Source: Lachnospiraceae bacterium
GTDB taxonomy: Bacteria > Bacillota > Clostridia > Lachnospirales > Lachnospiraceae
Direction: 5' to 3'
DNA: 64,000 bases
Assembly: GCA_004558185.1 (NCBI GenBank)
Contig: SFDP01000003.1
Span: 1-64,000 of the forward strand
Shown piece after piece: positions 45,996-55,070 of this stretch. The translations under genes were made by a program, and so were the position numbers. The notes beneath the pieces are model-generated. The model was not told the DNA's origin and made no database searches. It saw only the letters and a program-made list of their open reading frames with translations. Each line of letters begins with the position of its first letter. The stretch's first letter is position 1.

Positions 45996-46694
45996 ATGGG
46001 ATACAGTGTAGCTATTGATGGACCGGCAGGAGCAGGTAAAAGTACGATTGCCAGAGAAATAGCCGGAAGGATGAATTTTATTTATGTGGATACAGGAGCC
46101 ATGTATCGTGCCATGGCCTTGTATTTACTTCGCCTGAATATCGATCCCGGAAATAAAGAAAAGGTGGAAGAATACTGCCAGAAGGCAGATATATCCATTG
46201 CCTACGACCAGGGAGAGCAGGTGGTGCTGTTAAATGGGGAAAGGGTAAACGAGCTGATTCGCAGGGAGGAGGTAGGCAATATGGCTTCTGCTACCTCGGC
46301 CTATGGAATGGTTCGAGAAAAGCTGGTAGCCCTGCAGCAAAAGCTGGCAGAAAGTGAGGCGGTGGTTATGGACGGCAGGGATATCGGCACCTGTGTGCTT
46401 CCTCATGCTGATGTAAAAATTTTTCTTACTGCCAGCAGTGCGGTAAGAGCCAAACGCAGATATGATGAACTGGCGGCCAGGGGACAGGAATGTGACCTGA
46501 AGGAAATAGAAGCCGATATAGTGGAGCGTGACAGGCGGGATATGGAGAGAGAAATCAGTCCTCTTAGGCAGGCAGAGGATGCTGTCCTTGTAGACACCTC
46601 CCGGATGGCGGTAAAGGAAGTGGTGGATACCATAATGGAGCTGATTCGTCAAAACAGGGAGAGTCAGACCGGAAAACAGACAGGCTCGGCTTAA
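45996..46694 (+). CDS. cmk: Cytidylate kinase
   Basis: Phosphorylates CMP and dCMP with ATP; 232 aa. P-loop GPAGAGKSTIA (9-19), VDTGAMYRAMAL for the nucleotide site, and VVMDGRDIGTCVLP are all typical. AAGGAGAGAG precedes the ATG. Usual gene order with ispH and the S1 gene following. Confidence 0.97.
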   Translation: MGYSVAIDGPAGAGKSTIAREIAGRMNFIYVDTGAMYRAMALYLLRLNIDPGNKEKVEEYCQKADISIAYDQGEQVVLLNGERVNELIRREEVGNMASATSAYGMVREKLVALQQKLAESEAVVMDGRDIGTCVLPHADVKIFLTASSAVRAKRRYDELAARGQECDLKEIEADIVERDRRDMEREISPLRQAEDAVLVDTSRMAVKEVVDTIMELIRQNRESQTGKQTGSA

Positions 46695-46734
46695 AAATGG
46701 CCGACTGGGAAGGAATAGGATAATTAAGGAGAAA

Positions 46735-47589
46735 ATGGAAATAATAAAAGCAAAAAGTGCAGGCTTTTGTTTTGGGGTAAAAAAGGCCATGGAAGTGGTG
46801 TACCAACAGCTTGAACAGGCAGGAGAGCTTCCTATATACACCTTTGGACCGCTGATTCATAATGAAGAGGTGGTCAAGGAGCTGGAGGCAAAGGGAGTGA
46901 AGGTGATTGAAAACCAACAAGAGCTGGAAAATCTGACGGAGGGAATAGTGATCATTCGCTCCCATGGAGTAAGCAGGGAGATTTATCAGATCATGGAAAA
47001 AAACGGGCTCACCTGCGTAGATGCAACCTGCCCCTTCGTCAAGCGGATTCACCGTATTGTAGAAGCAGAGAGTGCCAGGGGGAAAAGGATCGTGATCATC
47101 GGTAATGACGGACACCCTGAGGTAGAAGGCATTAAGGGCTGGTGTAATCTACCGGCAACAGTCCTGGAAGGAACCGAAGAAGCACAGAATTTCACCTCCG
47201 ATCCGGAGGAGAAAATCTGCATTGTTTCCCAAACGACATTTAACTACAATAAATTTAAAGATTTAGTTGAAATTTTTGTGAAAAAAGGTTATGATATTAG
47301 TGTTGTGAACACTATCTGCAATGCTACAGAGGAGCGTCAGACGGAGGCACAGGAGATTGCAGCCAAAGCCGATGCGATGATTGTGATAGGTGGAACACAT
47401 AGCTCTAATACTCGTAAATTGTACGAGATATGTAAGAATGAGTGTGAGAACACCCATTTTATACAGACACTAGATGACTTGCATTTAGATCTTCCTAAAT
47501 CTGTTGGACTGGTGGGTATTACGGCTGGGGCGTCAACCCCAAACAATATTATTGAGGAGGTTCAAAATTATGTCCGAATTAACTTTTGA
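46735..47589 (+). CDS. ispH: 4-hydroxy-3-methylbut-2-enyl diphosphate reductase (IspH)
   Basis: Last enzyme of the MEP isoprenoid pathway, a 4Fe-4S enzyme making IPP and DMAPP; 284 aa. The three cluster Cys are in AGFCFGVKKA (Cys12), DATCPFVK and NTICNATEERQ, with the substrate His residues in LIHNEEVV and RSHGV. It overlaps the following S1 gene by 20 nt in a different frame; in some Clostridia the two are fused into one protein. Confidence 0.97.
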   Translation: MEIIKAKSAGFCFGVKKAMEVVYQQLEQAGELPIYTFGPLIHNEEVVKELEAKGVKVIENQQELENLTEGIVIIRSHGVSREIYQIMEKNGLTCVDATCPFVKRIHRIVEAESARGKRIVIIGNDGHPEVEGIKGWCNLPATVLEGTEEAQNFTSDPEEKICIVSQTTFNYNKFKDLVEIFVKKGYDISVVNTICNATEERQTEAQEIAAKADAMIVIGGTHSSNTRKLYEICKNECENTHFIQTLDDLHLDLPKSVGLVGITAGASTPNNIIEEVQNYVRINF

Positions 47590-48703
47590 ACAAATGTTAG
47601 AAGAATCATTCAAAACAATCCATACGGGAGAGGTAGTAGAAGGTACAGTCATCGATGTAAAACCTGAAGAAATCGTTCTTAACATCGGCTACAAGGCAGA
47701 TGGTATCCTTACAAGAAGCGAATATACCAACGAGCCTGGCGTGGATCTTACTACCATTGTAAAGCCCGGAGATACTATGGAGGTTAAGGTATTGAAGGTG
47801 AATGACGGAGAAGGTCAGGTTCTTCTTACCTACAAGCGCCTTGCAGCAGAAAAAGGCAATAAGAGAATCGAAGAAGCCTTCAACAATCAGGAGGTGCTTA
47901 CGGCTAAGGTCGCTCAGGTATTAGACGGCGGCTTAAGCGTAGTGGTTGAGGAGGTAAGAATCTTTATCCCGGCCAGCCTGGTGTCCGATACCTATGAAAA
48001 GGATCTGAGCAAATATGCAGGACAGGAAATCGAGTTTGTTATCACCGAATATAATCCTAAGAGAAGAAGATACATCGGTAACCGTAAGCAGCTTGTGGCA
48101 GCCAGAAAGGCAGAGCTGCAAAGAGAACTGTTTGAACGGATCCATGAAGGTGATGTGGTAGAGGGAACAGTAAAGAACGTTACCGACTTTGGTGCATTCA
48201 TCGATTTGGGTGGAGCAGACGGTCTGCTTCACATTTCTGAAATGTCATGGGGAAGGGTAGAAAATCCTAAAAAAGTATTTAAGGTAGGCGATACCCTTAA
48301 GGTTCTGATTAAGGAAATTTCCGGCAGTAAAATTGCGCTCAGTCTTAAATTTGAAGATGCTAATCCCTGGAGGGATGCAGCGGTTAAATATGCGGTAGGA
48401 AATGTGGTAAACGGAAAGGTTGCTCGAATGACCGATTTTGGTGCCTTTATCGAGCTTGAGCCGGGGGTTGATGCCTTGCTGCACGTTTCACAGATTTCCA
48501 AAGAGCATATTGAAAAGCCTTCTGATGTACTGAAGGTTGGAGATGAGGTAACGGCTAAGGTTGTAGATTTTAATGAGGCAGATAAGAAAATCAGCCTCAG
48601 CATAAAGGCTCTCCTGACTCCTGAGGCTGAAGCAGCTCAGGAAGAAGAGGATGCAGATGTCGTTTCTGTAGATATTGATGCGGTAATCGCAGAGCAGGAA
48701 TAA
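47570..48703 (+). CDS. S1 RNA-binding domain protein (ribosomal S1 homologue)
   Basis: Protein of 377 aa with four S1 domains (about 15-85, 100-165, 185-255, 270-340), the third and fourth best conserved (TVKNVTDFGAFIDLGGADGL; VARMTDFGAFIELEPGVDAL). The four-domain form is usual in low-GC Firmicutes. It binds mRNA or assists translation, but need not be a stable ribosomal protein. GAGGAGG is 9 nt before ATG 47570, within ispH, so the two are translationally coupled. A terminator follows. Confidence 0.93.
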   Translation: MSELTFEQMLEESFKTIHTGEVVEGTVIDVKPEEIVLNIGYKADGILTRSEYTNEPGVDLTTIVKPGDTMEVKVLKVNDGEGQVLLTYKRLAAEKGNKRIEEAFNNQEVLTAKVAQVLDGGLSVVVEEVRIFIPASLVSDTYEKDLSKYAGQEIEFVITEYNPKRRRYIGNRKQLVAARKAELQRELFERIHEGDVVEGTVKNVTDFGAFIDLGGADGLLHISEMSWGRVENPKKVFKVGDTLKVLIKEISGSKIALSLKFEDANPWRDAAVKYAVGNVVNGKVARMTDFGAFIELEPGVDALLHVSQISKEHIEKPSDVLKVGDEVTAKVVDFNEADKKISLSIKALLTPEAEAAQEEEDADVVSVDIDAVIAEQE

Positions 48704-48718
48704 GATTAGAAAGAGAAA

Positions 48719-48744
48719 GGGGCTGTTTTAACAGTCTCTTTTTT
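48719..48744 (+). terminator. Terminator after S1 gene
   Basis: GGGGCTG (48719-48725) pairs with CAGTCTC (48732-48738), including two G-T pairs, extended by TT/AA, and is followed by six T. Confidence 0.8.
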
Positions 48745-48776
48745 ATCAAAGGAAGAAAAGAGTGCAGGAGGTCATT

Positions 48777-49556
48777 ATGGCGGGACATGACTATGAGTAT
48801 TTTAAAAAAGAAATATATACTTTAACAAAAATTGATCTGAATGCCTACAAAGAGAACCAGATGAAAAGAAGGATCGATGCGCTGATTGCAAAGAACAAAA
48901 TTGTCGGTTATGATAATTTTGTAAAGGCAATTAAGGTAGATAAAAAGCTGTTTGAGGTCTTTGTCAACTACCTTACCATTAATGTATCAGAATTCTACCG
49001 CAACCCGGATCAGTGGGTGGTTCTTGATAAGGATATTATTCCTTATCTGATTGGTAAATTCGGGAAGAATCTGAAAATATGGAGTGCTGCCTGTTCTACA
49101 GGTGATGAGCCTTATTCTCTGGTAATGGCCCTTTCGGAGCATCTTCCGTTGAATAATATTAAGATCATTGCTACAGATATTGATAAGCAGGTGATAGAAA
49201 AGGCCAAGGTTGGGCTTTATAATGAGAAGAGTATTGCTGCTGTTCCCGAGAAAATGAAAAAGAAGTATTTCACCAAGGTGGGGGCATCCTATCGCATTAG
49301 TGATGAGATTAAGTCCAGAGTTGAATTTAAGGAAAGCAATCTCTTGAAAGACCCTTATCCAACGGCCTGCCATTTGATTGTCTGTCGGAATGTATTGATT
49401 TATTTTACAGAGGAAGCTAAGGATGATGTTTTCCGTAAGTTTCAGAAATCCCTGTCCAGGGGGGGGATTCTGTTTATCGGAAGTACAGAACAGATCATGA
49501 ATTATAAAGAAATGGGGTACGGAAGGAAGAATTCCTTTTTCTACATAGCTGAATAG
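48777..49556 (+). CDS. cheR: CheR-type chemoreceptor glutamate methyltransferase
   Basis: SAM-dependent enzyme that methylates glutamates on chemoreceptors for adaptation; 259 aa. An N-terminal CheR helical domain (about 5-60) leads to the methyltransferase core with NVSEFYRNPDQW, the SAM motif SAACSTGDEPYSLVMAL, ATDIDKQVIEKA and LIVCRNVLIYF. ATG 48777 lies 5 nt after GGAGG; GTG 48762 is upstream of that site. It is isolated from other chemotaxis genes. Confidence 0.94.
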   Translation: MAGHDYEYFKKEIYTLTKIDLNAYKENQMKRRIDALIAKNKIVGYDNFVKAIKVDKKLFEVFVNYLTINVSEFYRNPDQWVVLDKDIIPYLIGKFGKNLKIWSAACSTGDEPYSLVMALSEHLPLNNIKIIATDIDKQVIEKAKVGLYNEKSIAAVPEKMKKKYFTKVGASYRISDEIKSRVEFKESNLLKDPYPTACHLIVCRNVLIYFTEEAKDDVFRKFQKSLSRGGILFIGSTEQIMNYKEMGYGRKNSFFYIAE

Positions 49557-49566
49557 TGATAAAAAG

Positions 49567-49604
49567 GCGGCTGCAAATGGTTGAAATAATCGGTTTGCAG
49601 CCGC
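49567..49604. terminator. Hairpin between convergent cheR and nuclease genes
   Basis: GCGGCTGCAAA (49567-49577) pairs perfectly with TTTGCAGCCGC (49594-49604) over a 16-nt loop. It lies between the stop codons of two converging genes and may serve both. On the minus strand it is followed by CTTTTT. Confidence 0.75.
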
Positions 49605-49612
49605 TGTGTACA

Positions 49613-50761
49613 TTATTTGCAATCGGAGGCTGTGTCCTTTTCCGACCTGGAATCCCCTTCTGCAAGCCTGGAAAGAAGGTGAGAGGCATAGAGGGAGAAG
49701 GCTGCCCGGTTACCCTTCAGCTCTTCCGTCAGTTCGAAGAAAAGAAGAGGCGATTTATATTCTCTTTTAAAGAAGGGTTCGAATACATAGTCCCACTGGG
49801 GAAGATAGGAAGAGAGCTTACGGGTATAACAGGTAGCCGCAGTGGCCTGTATCCGGTGGGTTTTATCTACAAATGAAGCTACAGACTTGTGTATGGCCAT
49901 ATCCTCGTGAGGAAGATAGTAGTAGTTTTTATAGTCTGCGTAGAAATATTTTAATTCTTCCGTATAGACAGGAACACGCAGAATAGCCTCTTTATCCTGA
50001 CAGCGGAAAAATACGTCTGAAGCATGGGTAAAAAGTGGAACAGGAACGGCCTGTACGAGTTTAAGATGAATCATCAGCTCCTGCTTCTTTTTACCATGGT
50101 AGTCCTTGTAATGATTGGCCTGTACCTTATGTACACTCAATGAGTCGTTAAATAGATCCCAGTAGGAGAGAATGGGAACGATTTCCAGCATTCCCTGTAA
50201 GTCATCCCGGTTATGAAGAAGGATAGGCTCCAGAAGCTGATCAAGGGGATCATCCGTATAGTCTCTGTACAGGGAGATCAATTCACCACCGGAAAATTTG
50301 TCTTCCCGATTCAATCCGAGAAACTCTTCCAATGATTTTTGCCTGCCGCTTTTCAGCTTTAAAAAGTGCTTGTAGGGGAAAATTCGTTTGTATATATCGA
50401 TTCCGGTAAATTCATCGAAGGAATAGGGAAGCTGCAGGCAGGAGATCCTCCCCTTCAAAAAAGGCAGATCGAACTGATTGCCGTTAAAATGAATCAGCGT
50501 GTTAAAGCCCCTGGCAAATTGGAAAAAAGCCTTAATGATCCGAGACTCCTCGTTCTCCTTTTCGGCAAACCACTGAATACCGTTCCAGCAGCCATTCTGG
50601 TAGTAACAAACTCCAATCAGAAAAACACAGGCATACTTTGGAGAAAATCCGGTAGTCTCGATATCTAAAAAGAGAATTTTTTCCAGTGGTGCAAATACAG
50701 AAAGATCATAATTTAATTGTAAATTCGTGAACCTATAATTTAATGTTTTCATAGGTATCAT
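49613..50761 (-). CDS. RNase H-like DEDD exonuclease domain protein (YprB type)
   Basis: Protein of 382 aa. The DEDD nuclease motifs are visible: FLDIETTG, HFNGNQFDLPFL and HNRDDLQGML, which matches the RNase_H_2 / YprB group often encoded near helicases in Firmicutes. The remaining C-terminal 170 residues are not recognised. Probably an exonuclease for DNA or RNA repair. There is no clear ribosome site: ATG 50761 and ATG 50752 are both possible. It is divergent from rnfC across 115 AT-rich bases. Confidence 0.82.
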   Translation of the reverse strand: MIPMKTLNYRFTNLQLNYDLSVFAPLEKILFLDIETTGFSPKYACVFLIGVCYYQNGCWNGIQWFAEKENEESRIIKAFFQFARGFNTLIHFNGNQFDLPFLKGRISCLQLPYSFDEFTGIDIYKRIFPYKHFLKLKSGRQKSLEEFLGLNREDKFSGGELISLYRDYTDDPLDQLLEPILLHNRDDLQGMLEIVPILSYWDLFNDSLSVHKVQANHYKDYHGKKKQELMIHLKLVQAVPVPLFTHASDVFFRCQDKEAILRVPVYTEELKYFYADYKNYYYLPHEDMAIHKSVASFVDKTHRIQATAATCYTRKLSSYLPQWDYVFEPFFKREYKSPLLFFELTEELKGNRAAFSLYASHLLSRLAEGDSRSEKDTASDCK

Positions 50762-50876
50762 TTTAGCATATTTTGTATTTTTTAGTAGTATTTTTTCAAA
50801 AAAAATAGTATATTTATGTTATGGGTTTTTTACCGTTAAAATCAAAAGAAAAGAAAGAGAAAGGTATGGTAATGAA

Positions 50877-52193
50877 ATGGCAAAATTAACATTCGTGGGT
50901 GGTATTCATCCCTATGATGGTAAAGACCTGTCCAAGGACAAGCCCATTAAGGATATACTGCCTAAGGGAGATTTAGTCTACCCTCTGTCCCAGCATATTG
51001 GGGCACCGGCAGTCCCTGTCGTAAAAAAAGGGGATCATGTCCTCACCGGACAGAAGATTGCAGAAGCAGGAGGCTTTGTTTCGGCTCCGATTTACGCTAC
51101 CGTTTCCGGTACCGTAAAGGCTATTGAGCCAAGACGGGTAGTCACCGGTGATAAGGTGATGAGCATCGTCATTGAAAATGATGGTGAATACGCAGAAGTC
51201 ACCTATCCGGAACCCAAACCTTTGGAAGAAATGAGCCGGGAAGAAATTCTTGACTGCATCCGGGATGCCGGAGTAGTCGGTATGGGAGGAGCAGGCTTTC
51301 CTACCCATGTGAAGCTGGCAGTGAATGAGCCGGAGAAGATCGATTATGTGATTGCTAACTGTGCAGAATGTGAGCCATATTTAACCTCGGACTATCGCAG
51401 GATGCTGGAGGAGCCGGAGAAGCTGATCGAAGGGCTTAAGGTTTCCCTGGCACTTTTTCCCAATGCAACGGGTATTCTGGCGGTGGAGGACAATAAGGAG
51501 GACTGTATTGCCCTTCTGAAAGAAAAGACCAAGGACGAATCCAGAATCCTGGTTAAGGGTCTGAAAACCAAGTATCCCCAGGGAGCAGAAAGAACGCTGA
51601 TCTATGCGACTACAAAGCGCCAGATCGATTCCAGCCGTCTGCCGGCTGATGTGGGCTGTGTAGTGAATAATGTGGACTCAATTGTGGCCATATACAATGC
51701 AGTTTATCACCGCAGACCTTTAATGGAGCGAATCGTTACTATCACGGGAGACGCCATTGCCAAGCCCCAGAATTATCGGGTGAGAATCGGAACCAACTAC
51801 CATGAACTGGTAGAGGCGGCAGGCGGATTCAGAAAGGAGCCGGCAAAGATCGTTTCCGGTGGCCCTATGATGGGATTCGCTATTTTTGAGCTGGATGTGC
51901 CTACTACCAAGACAGCATCGGCGCTCTTGTGCATGACCAAGGATGAGGTTTCTCTGTTGGAGCCCTCCGCCTGCATAAACTGCGGAAGATGTCTGGAGGT
52001 CTGTCCTTCCAGAATTATGCCTAATTTGCTGGCCACCTTAGCTGAACAGCATAATGAAGAGGCATTTTTGAAAAATGAAGGTATGGAATGTTGTGAATGC
52101 GGCTGCTGCAGCTTTGTCTGTCCGGCCAAACGCCATCTTTCCCAGAATATAAAATCCCAGCGTAAGATTCAACTGGGTAAAAGAAAGAAATAG
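50877..52193 (+). CDS. rnfC: Rnf complex subunit RnfC
   Basis: Peripheral NADH-side subunit of the ferredoxin:NAD oxidoreductase, which pumps sodium ions or protons; 438 aa. It has GGIHP at the N terminus, a flavin/NADH fold with VGMGGAGFPTHVK, and two ferredoxin-type Cys motifs, CINCGRCLEVCPSRIMP and CECGCCSFVCPAKR. It is the first of six genes in order C-D-G-E-A-B. The AAAGG ribosome site is 12 nt upstream, rather far. The intergenic stretch is AT-rich with only weak promoter boxes. Confidence 0.97.
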   Translation: MAKLTFVGGIHPYDGKDLSKDKPIKDILPKGDLVYPLSQHIGAPAVPVVKKGDHVLTGQKIAEAGGFVSAPIYATVSGTVKAIEPRRVVTGDKVMSIVIENDGEYAEVTYPEPKPLEEMSREEILDCIRDAGVVGMGGAGFPTHVKLAVNEPEKIDYVIANCAECEPYLTSDYRRMLEEPEKLIEGLKVSLALFPNATGILAVEDNKEDCIALLKEKTKDESRILVKGLKTKYPQGAERTLIYATTKRQIDSSRLPADVGCVVNNVDSIVAIYNAVYHRRPLMERIVTITGDAIAKPQNYRVRIGTNYHELVEAAGGFRKEPAKIVSGGPMMGFAIFELDVPTTKTASALLCMTKDEVSLLEPSACINCGRCLEVCPSRIMPNLLATLAEQHNEEAFLKNEGMECCECGCCSFVCPAKRHLSQNIKSQRKIQLGKRKK

Positions 52194-52204
52194 GAGGCCG
52201 GAGC

Positions 52205-53137
52205 ATGAGTGACTTAAAGAAGGTATCGGCGAATCCCCATATTCGCTCTAAGATAACGACCAGCACCATTATGCTGGCAGTGGTTATTGCTTTACTTCCC
52301 ACAACCATATACGGAATCATCAATTTTGGGATGAAGGCGGCAGTATTGGTTGTGGTAACGGTGGCAGCCACAGTATTAACGGAATTGATATTTGAACTGG
52401 CAATGAAAAAGAGAGTTACCATAGGAGATTTTTCTGCTGTGGTGACCGGTCTGTTACTGGCCTTGAACCTGCCTGCAAGTGCACCCTGGTGGATTGGTGT
52501 CATTGGTGGAGTTTTTGCCATCCTTGTGGTAAAGATGCTGTTTGGCGGTCTGGGACAGAACTTTATGAACCCGGCCTTGGGTGCAAGATGCTTTTTGTTG
52601 ATTTCCTTCACCTCGATTATGACCAACTTCGAGAGTGATGCTTATACAGGAGCTACCCCTCTGGCGGCACTGAAAATAGGAGAAAACGTAAACGTATACA
52701 ATATGGTCATCGGAAGAGTAAACGGTACCATTGGAGAGACTTCCATGATTGCTATTCTTGTTGGTGCGTGTATATTACTGCTGTTAGGAATTATTGATCT
52801 GCGTGTGCCAGGCACCTATATCGTAAGCTTCGTCATCTTTTTGGGGCTTTTTGGCGGTCAAGGCTTTGACTGGAACTTCATTTCTGCTCATCTGGCAGGG
52901 GGGGGATTAATGCTGGGTGCATTCTTTATGGCTACCGATTATGTCACCCGTCCGATTACCGTGAAGGGCCAATACATCTATGGTGTACTGCTGGGACTTT
53001 TAACCTGCATTTTCCGTGTGTTCGGAGCCAGTGCGGAGGGAGTTTCCTATGCCATCATTATCGGCAATCTGCTGGTACCCCTGATTGAGAAAATGACCCA
53101 TCCGACAGCATTTGGTAAAGGAGGGGCAAAGAAATGA
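52205..53137 (+). CDS. rnfD: Rnf complex subunit RnfD
   Basis: Membrane subunit of 310 aa with about nine hydrophobic segments. The motif TGATPLAALK carries the Thr that takes covalent FMN in RnfD/NqrB. GGAGGCCGGAGC precedes the ATG. Its stop overlaps the rnfG start by 4 nt (ATGA), so the subunits are made in step. Confidence 0.97.
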   Translation: MSDLKKVSANPHIRSKITTSTIMLAVVIALLPTTIYGIINFGMKAAVLVVVTVAATVLTELIFELAMKKRVTIGDFSAVVTGLLLALNLPASAPWWIGVIGGVFAILVVKMLFGGLGQNFMNPALGARCFLLISFTSIMTNFESDAYTGATPLAALKIGENVNVYNMVIGRVNGTIGETSMIAILVGACILLLLGIIDLRVPGTYIVSFVIFLGLFGGQGFDWNFISAHLAGGGLMLGAFFMATDYVTRPITVKGQYIYGVLLGLLTCIFRVFGASAEGVSYAIIIGNLLVPLIEKMTHPTAFGKGGAKK

Positions 53138-53766
53138 AGAATATGTTAAAAGATACAGTAATTCTGTTTGCCATTACCTTAATAGCAGGCCTGCTTTTAG
53201 GAGTGGTATATGAAGTGACCAAGGATCCGATTGCAGCGCAGAAGGCAAGGAAGAAAAACGAAGCCTGCCAGGAGGTATTTGCGGATGCGGCTACCTTTAA
53301 TCCTCTTGAGGTGGTGATAGTTGAAAAGAAGGAGGAAGCCGCAAATGAGGCTGATGCAGCCAGCGGTGCTACTGTTTCAGCCACTGGGAACGGGGATGTA
53401 GATGCAGTTTATGAGGCTGTGTCCTCCAATGGGGAGCTTTTAGGCTATGTTCTGGAGGTGACCACCCATGAAGGCTATAACGGCGATATCCAGTTTTCCA
53501 TGGGTATTCGTCTCGATGGAACGGTCAATGGAATTTCGCTGCTTTCCATCAGTGAGACACCCGGTCTTGGTATGCAGGCAGAGGCAGTCCTTAAGCCTCA
53601 GTTTGCAGGGAAAAAGGCAAGCTATTTTGAGCCGACCAAGGTAGGGGCAGTGACGGAAAACCAGATTGATGCGATCAGCGGTGCTACGATTACGACCAAT
53701 GCGGTTGTCGATGGAGCGAATACCGGACTTAGTTATTTTCAGAGTGTGTTAGGAGGTGGGAAATAA
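53134..53766 (+). CDS. rnfG: Rnf complex subunit RnfG
   Basis: Subunit of 210 aa with one N-terminal membrane helix and an external FMN-binding domain. SGATITTNAVV is the S(T)GAT motif whose Thr binds FMN. An Ala/Glu-rich stretch with a second SGAT-like SGATVSATG near residue 75 is probably coincidental. The stop TAA overlaps the start of rnfE (TAATG). Confidence 0.96.
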   Translation: MKNMLKDTVILFAITLIAGLLLGVVYEVTKDPIAAQKARKKNEACQEVFADAATFNPLEVVIVEKKEEAANEADAASGATVSATGNGDVDAVYEAVSSNGELLGYVLEVTTHEGYNGDIQFSMGIRLDGTVNGISLLSISETPGLGMQAEAVLKPQFAGKKASYFEPTKVGAVTENQIDAISGATITTNAVVDGANTGLSYFQSVLGGGK

Positions 53767-54479
53767 TGAATAAAGCAGGTGAACGACTGATTAACGGTCT
53801 GTTAAAGGAAAATCCCACGTTTGTCCTTATGCTGGGTATGTGTCCCACGCTGGCTGTTACCACTTCGGCAATGAATGGGCTGGGTATGGGACTTACCACT
53901 ATGGTGGTGCTCGCCCTCAGTAATATGATGATTTCCCTCTTAAGAAATATTATTCCCGAAAAGGTAAGAATTCCTGCATTTATTGTAGTAATTGCATCTT
54001 TTGTTACTATGGCTGAGCTTTTGCTGGAGGGATTCATTCCTGCCTTGTATGATGCATTGGGAATCTATATTCCTCTGATCGTGGTAAACTGTATTATTTT
54101 GGGAAGAGCAGAGGCTTATGCTTCCAAAAATTCAATTATTCCTTCTCTTTTTGATGGTATCGGAATGGGATTGGGATTTTCTCTTGCTCTTACTTGTATC
54201 GGTGCGATCCGTGAGCTTTTGGGTGTAGGAGAGATTTTCGGTGTACGCATTATGCCAGGCTCCTATGTACCCTTCAGCATCTTTGTACTGGCTCCCGGTG
54301 CATTCTTCGTTCTGGCTGCCTTAACAGCGATTCAGAACTATGCAAAGATCCGCGGAGAGAAAAAGGGCAAGGATATGTCCAAGATCCAGTCCGGCTGCAG
54401 TGAGGATTGCCTAAGCTGCGGAGACGGCGGATGCAACCACAAATTCTATGATGACCAGGCAGGAAAGGAGGAAGCGTAA
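53766..54479 (+). CDS. rnfE: Rnf complex subunit RnfE with Cys-rich tail
   Basis: Membrane subunit of 237 aa, six helices, homologous to RnfA and NqrD. The core (about 1-200) is typical. An extra C-terminal tail (about 207-237) contains CSEDCLSCGDGGCNHKF, a Cys cluster that could bind a metal or iron-sulfur centre, which is not part of the canonical subunit. GGAGGTGGG lies just before the start. rnfA starts directly after the stop. Confidence 0.95.
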   Translation: MNKAGERLINGLLKENPTFVLMLGMCPTLAVTTSAMNGLGMGLTTMVVLALSNMMISLLRNIIPEKVRIPAFIVVIASFVTMAELLLEGFIPALYDALGIYIPLIVVNCIILGRAEAYASKNSIIPSLFDGIGMGLGFSLALTCIGAIRELLGVGEIFGVRIMPGSYVPFSIFVLAPGAFFVLAALTAIQNYAKIRGEKKGKDMSKIQSGCSEDCLSCGDGGCNHKFYDDQAGKEEA

Positions 54480-55055
54480 ATGACAGAGTTATTACTTATT
54501 GCCATAGGCTCTGCACTGGTAAGCAATGTCGTATTAAGCCAGTTTTTAGGGCTGTGCCCCTTCCTGGGAGTATCTAAAAAGGTGGAAACAGCGGCGGGAA
54601 TGAGCGGAGCGGTAATTTTCGTTATCACCCTGGCCAGTGCGGTGACCGGAGTGATTTATAAGTTCGTTCTGGTAAGGTTTAACATTACTTATTTGCAGAC
54701 CATCGTATTTATTCTCGTTATTGCGGCTTTAGTGCAGTTTGTGGAAATGTTCTTAAAAAAGTTCATGGTGAGTCTGTACGATTCACTGGGTGTTTATCTT
54801 CCTTTGATTACTACCAACTGTGCTGTACTGGGTGTGGCGATCAACAATGTAAAATACGATTATGACATTCTTACCGGTATAGTGAATGGCTTTGCCACGG
54901 CAGTAGGCTTTGCCATAGCAATCATCATTCTGGCAGGTATTCGTGAAAAAATGGAATACAATGATGTACCGGAAGCTTTTAAAGGAATGCCCATCGTCTT
55001 GATTACCGCCGGATTAATGGCTATTGCCTTCTGCGGATTTTCAGGTCTGCTGTAA
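54480..55055 (+). CDS. rnfA: Rnf complex subunit RnfA
   Basis: Membrane subunit of 191 aa with six helices, paralogue of RnfE. The two pack as inverted repeats around a membrane iron-sulfur centre in known structures. LSQFLGLCPFLGVSKK and TTNCAVLGVA carry the Cys ligands. AGGAGG precedes the ATG inside the end of rnfE. Confidence 0.97.
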   Translation: MTELLLIAIGSALVSNVVLSQFLGLCPFLGVSKKVETAAGMSGAVIFVITLASAVTGVIYKFVLVRFNITYLQTIVFILVIAALVQFVEMFLKKFMVSLYDSLGVYLPLITTNCAVLGVAINNVKYDYDILTGIVNGFATAVGFAIAIIILAGIREKMEYNDVPEAFKGMPIVLITAGLMAIAFCGFSGLL

Positions 55056-55070
55056 AGGAGGTAGAAAGAG

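Noticed and set aside
53341-53390. Second FMN site in RnfG (SGATVSATG)
   Set aside because: It lies in a low-complexity Ala/Glu segment; the true motif SGATITTNA near the C terminus is in the conserved place.
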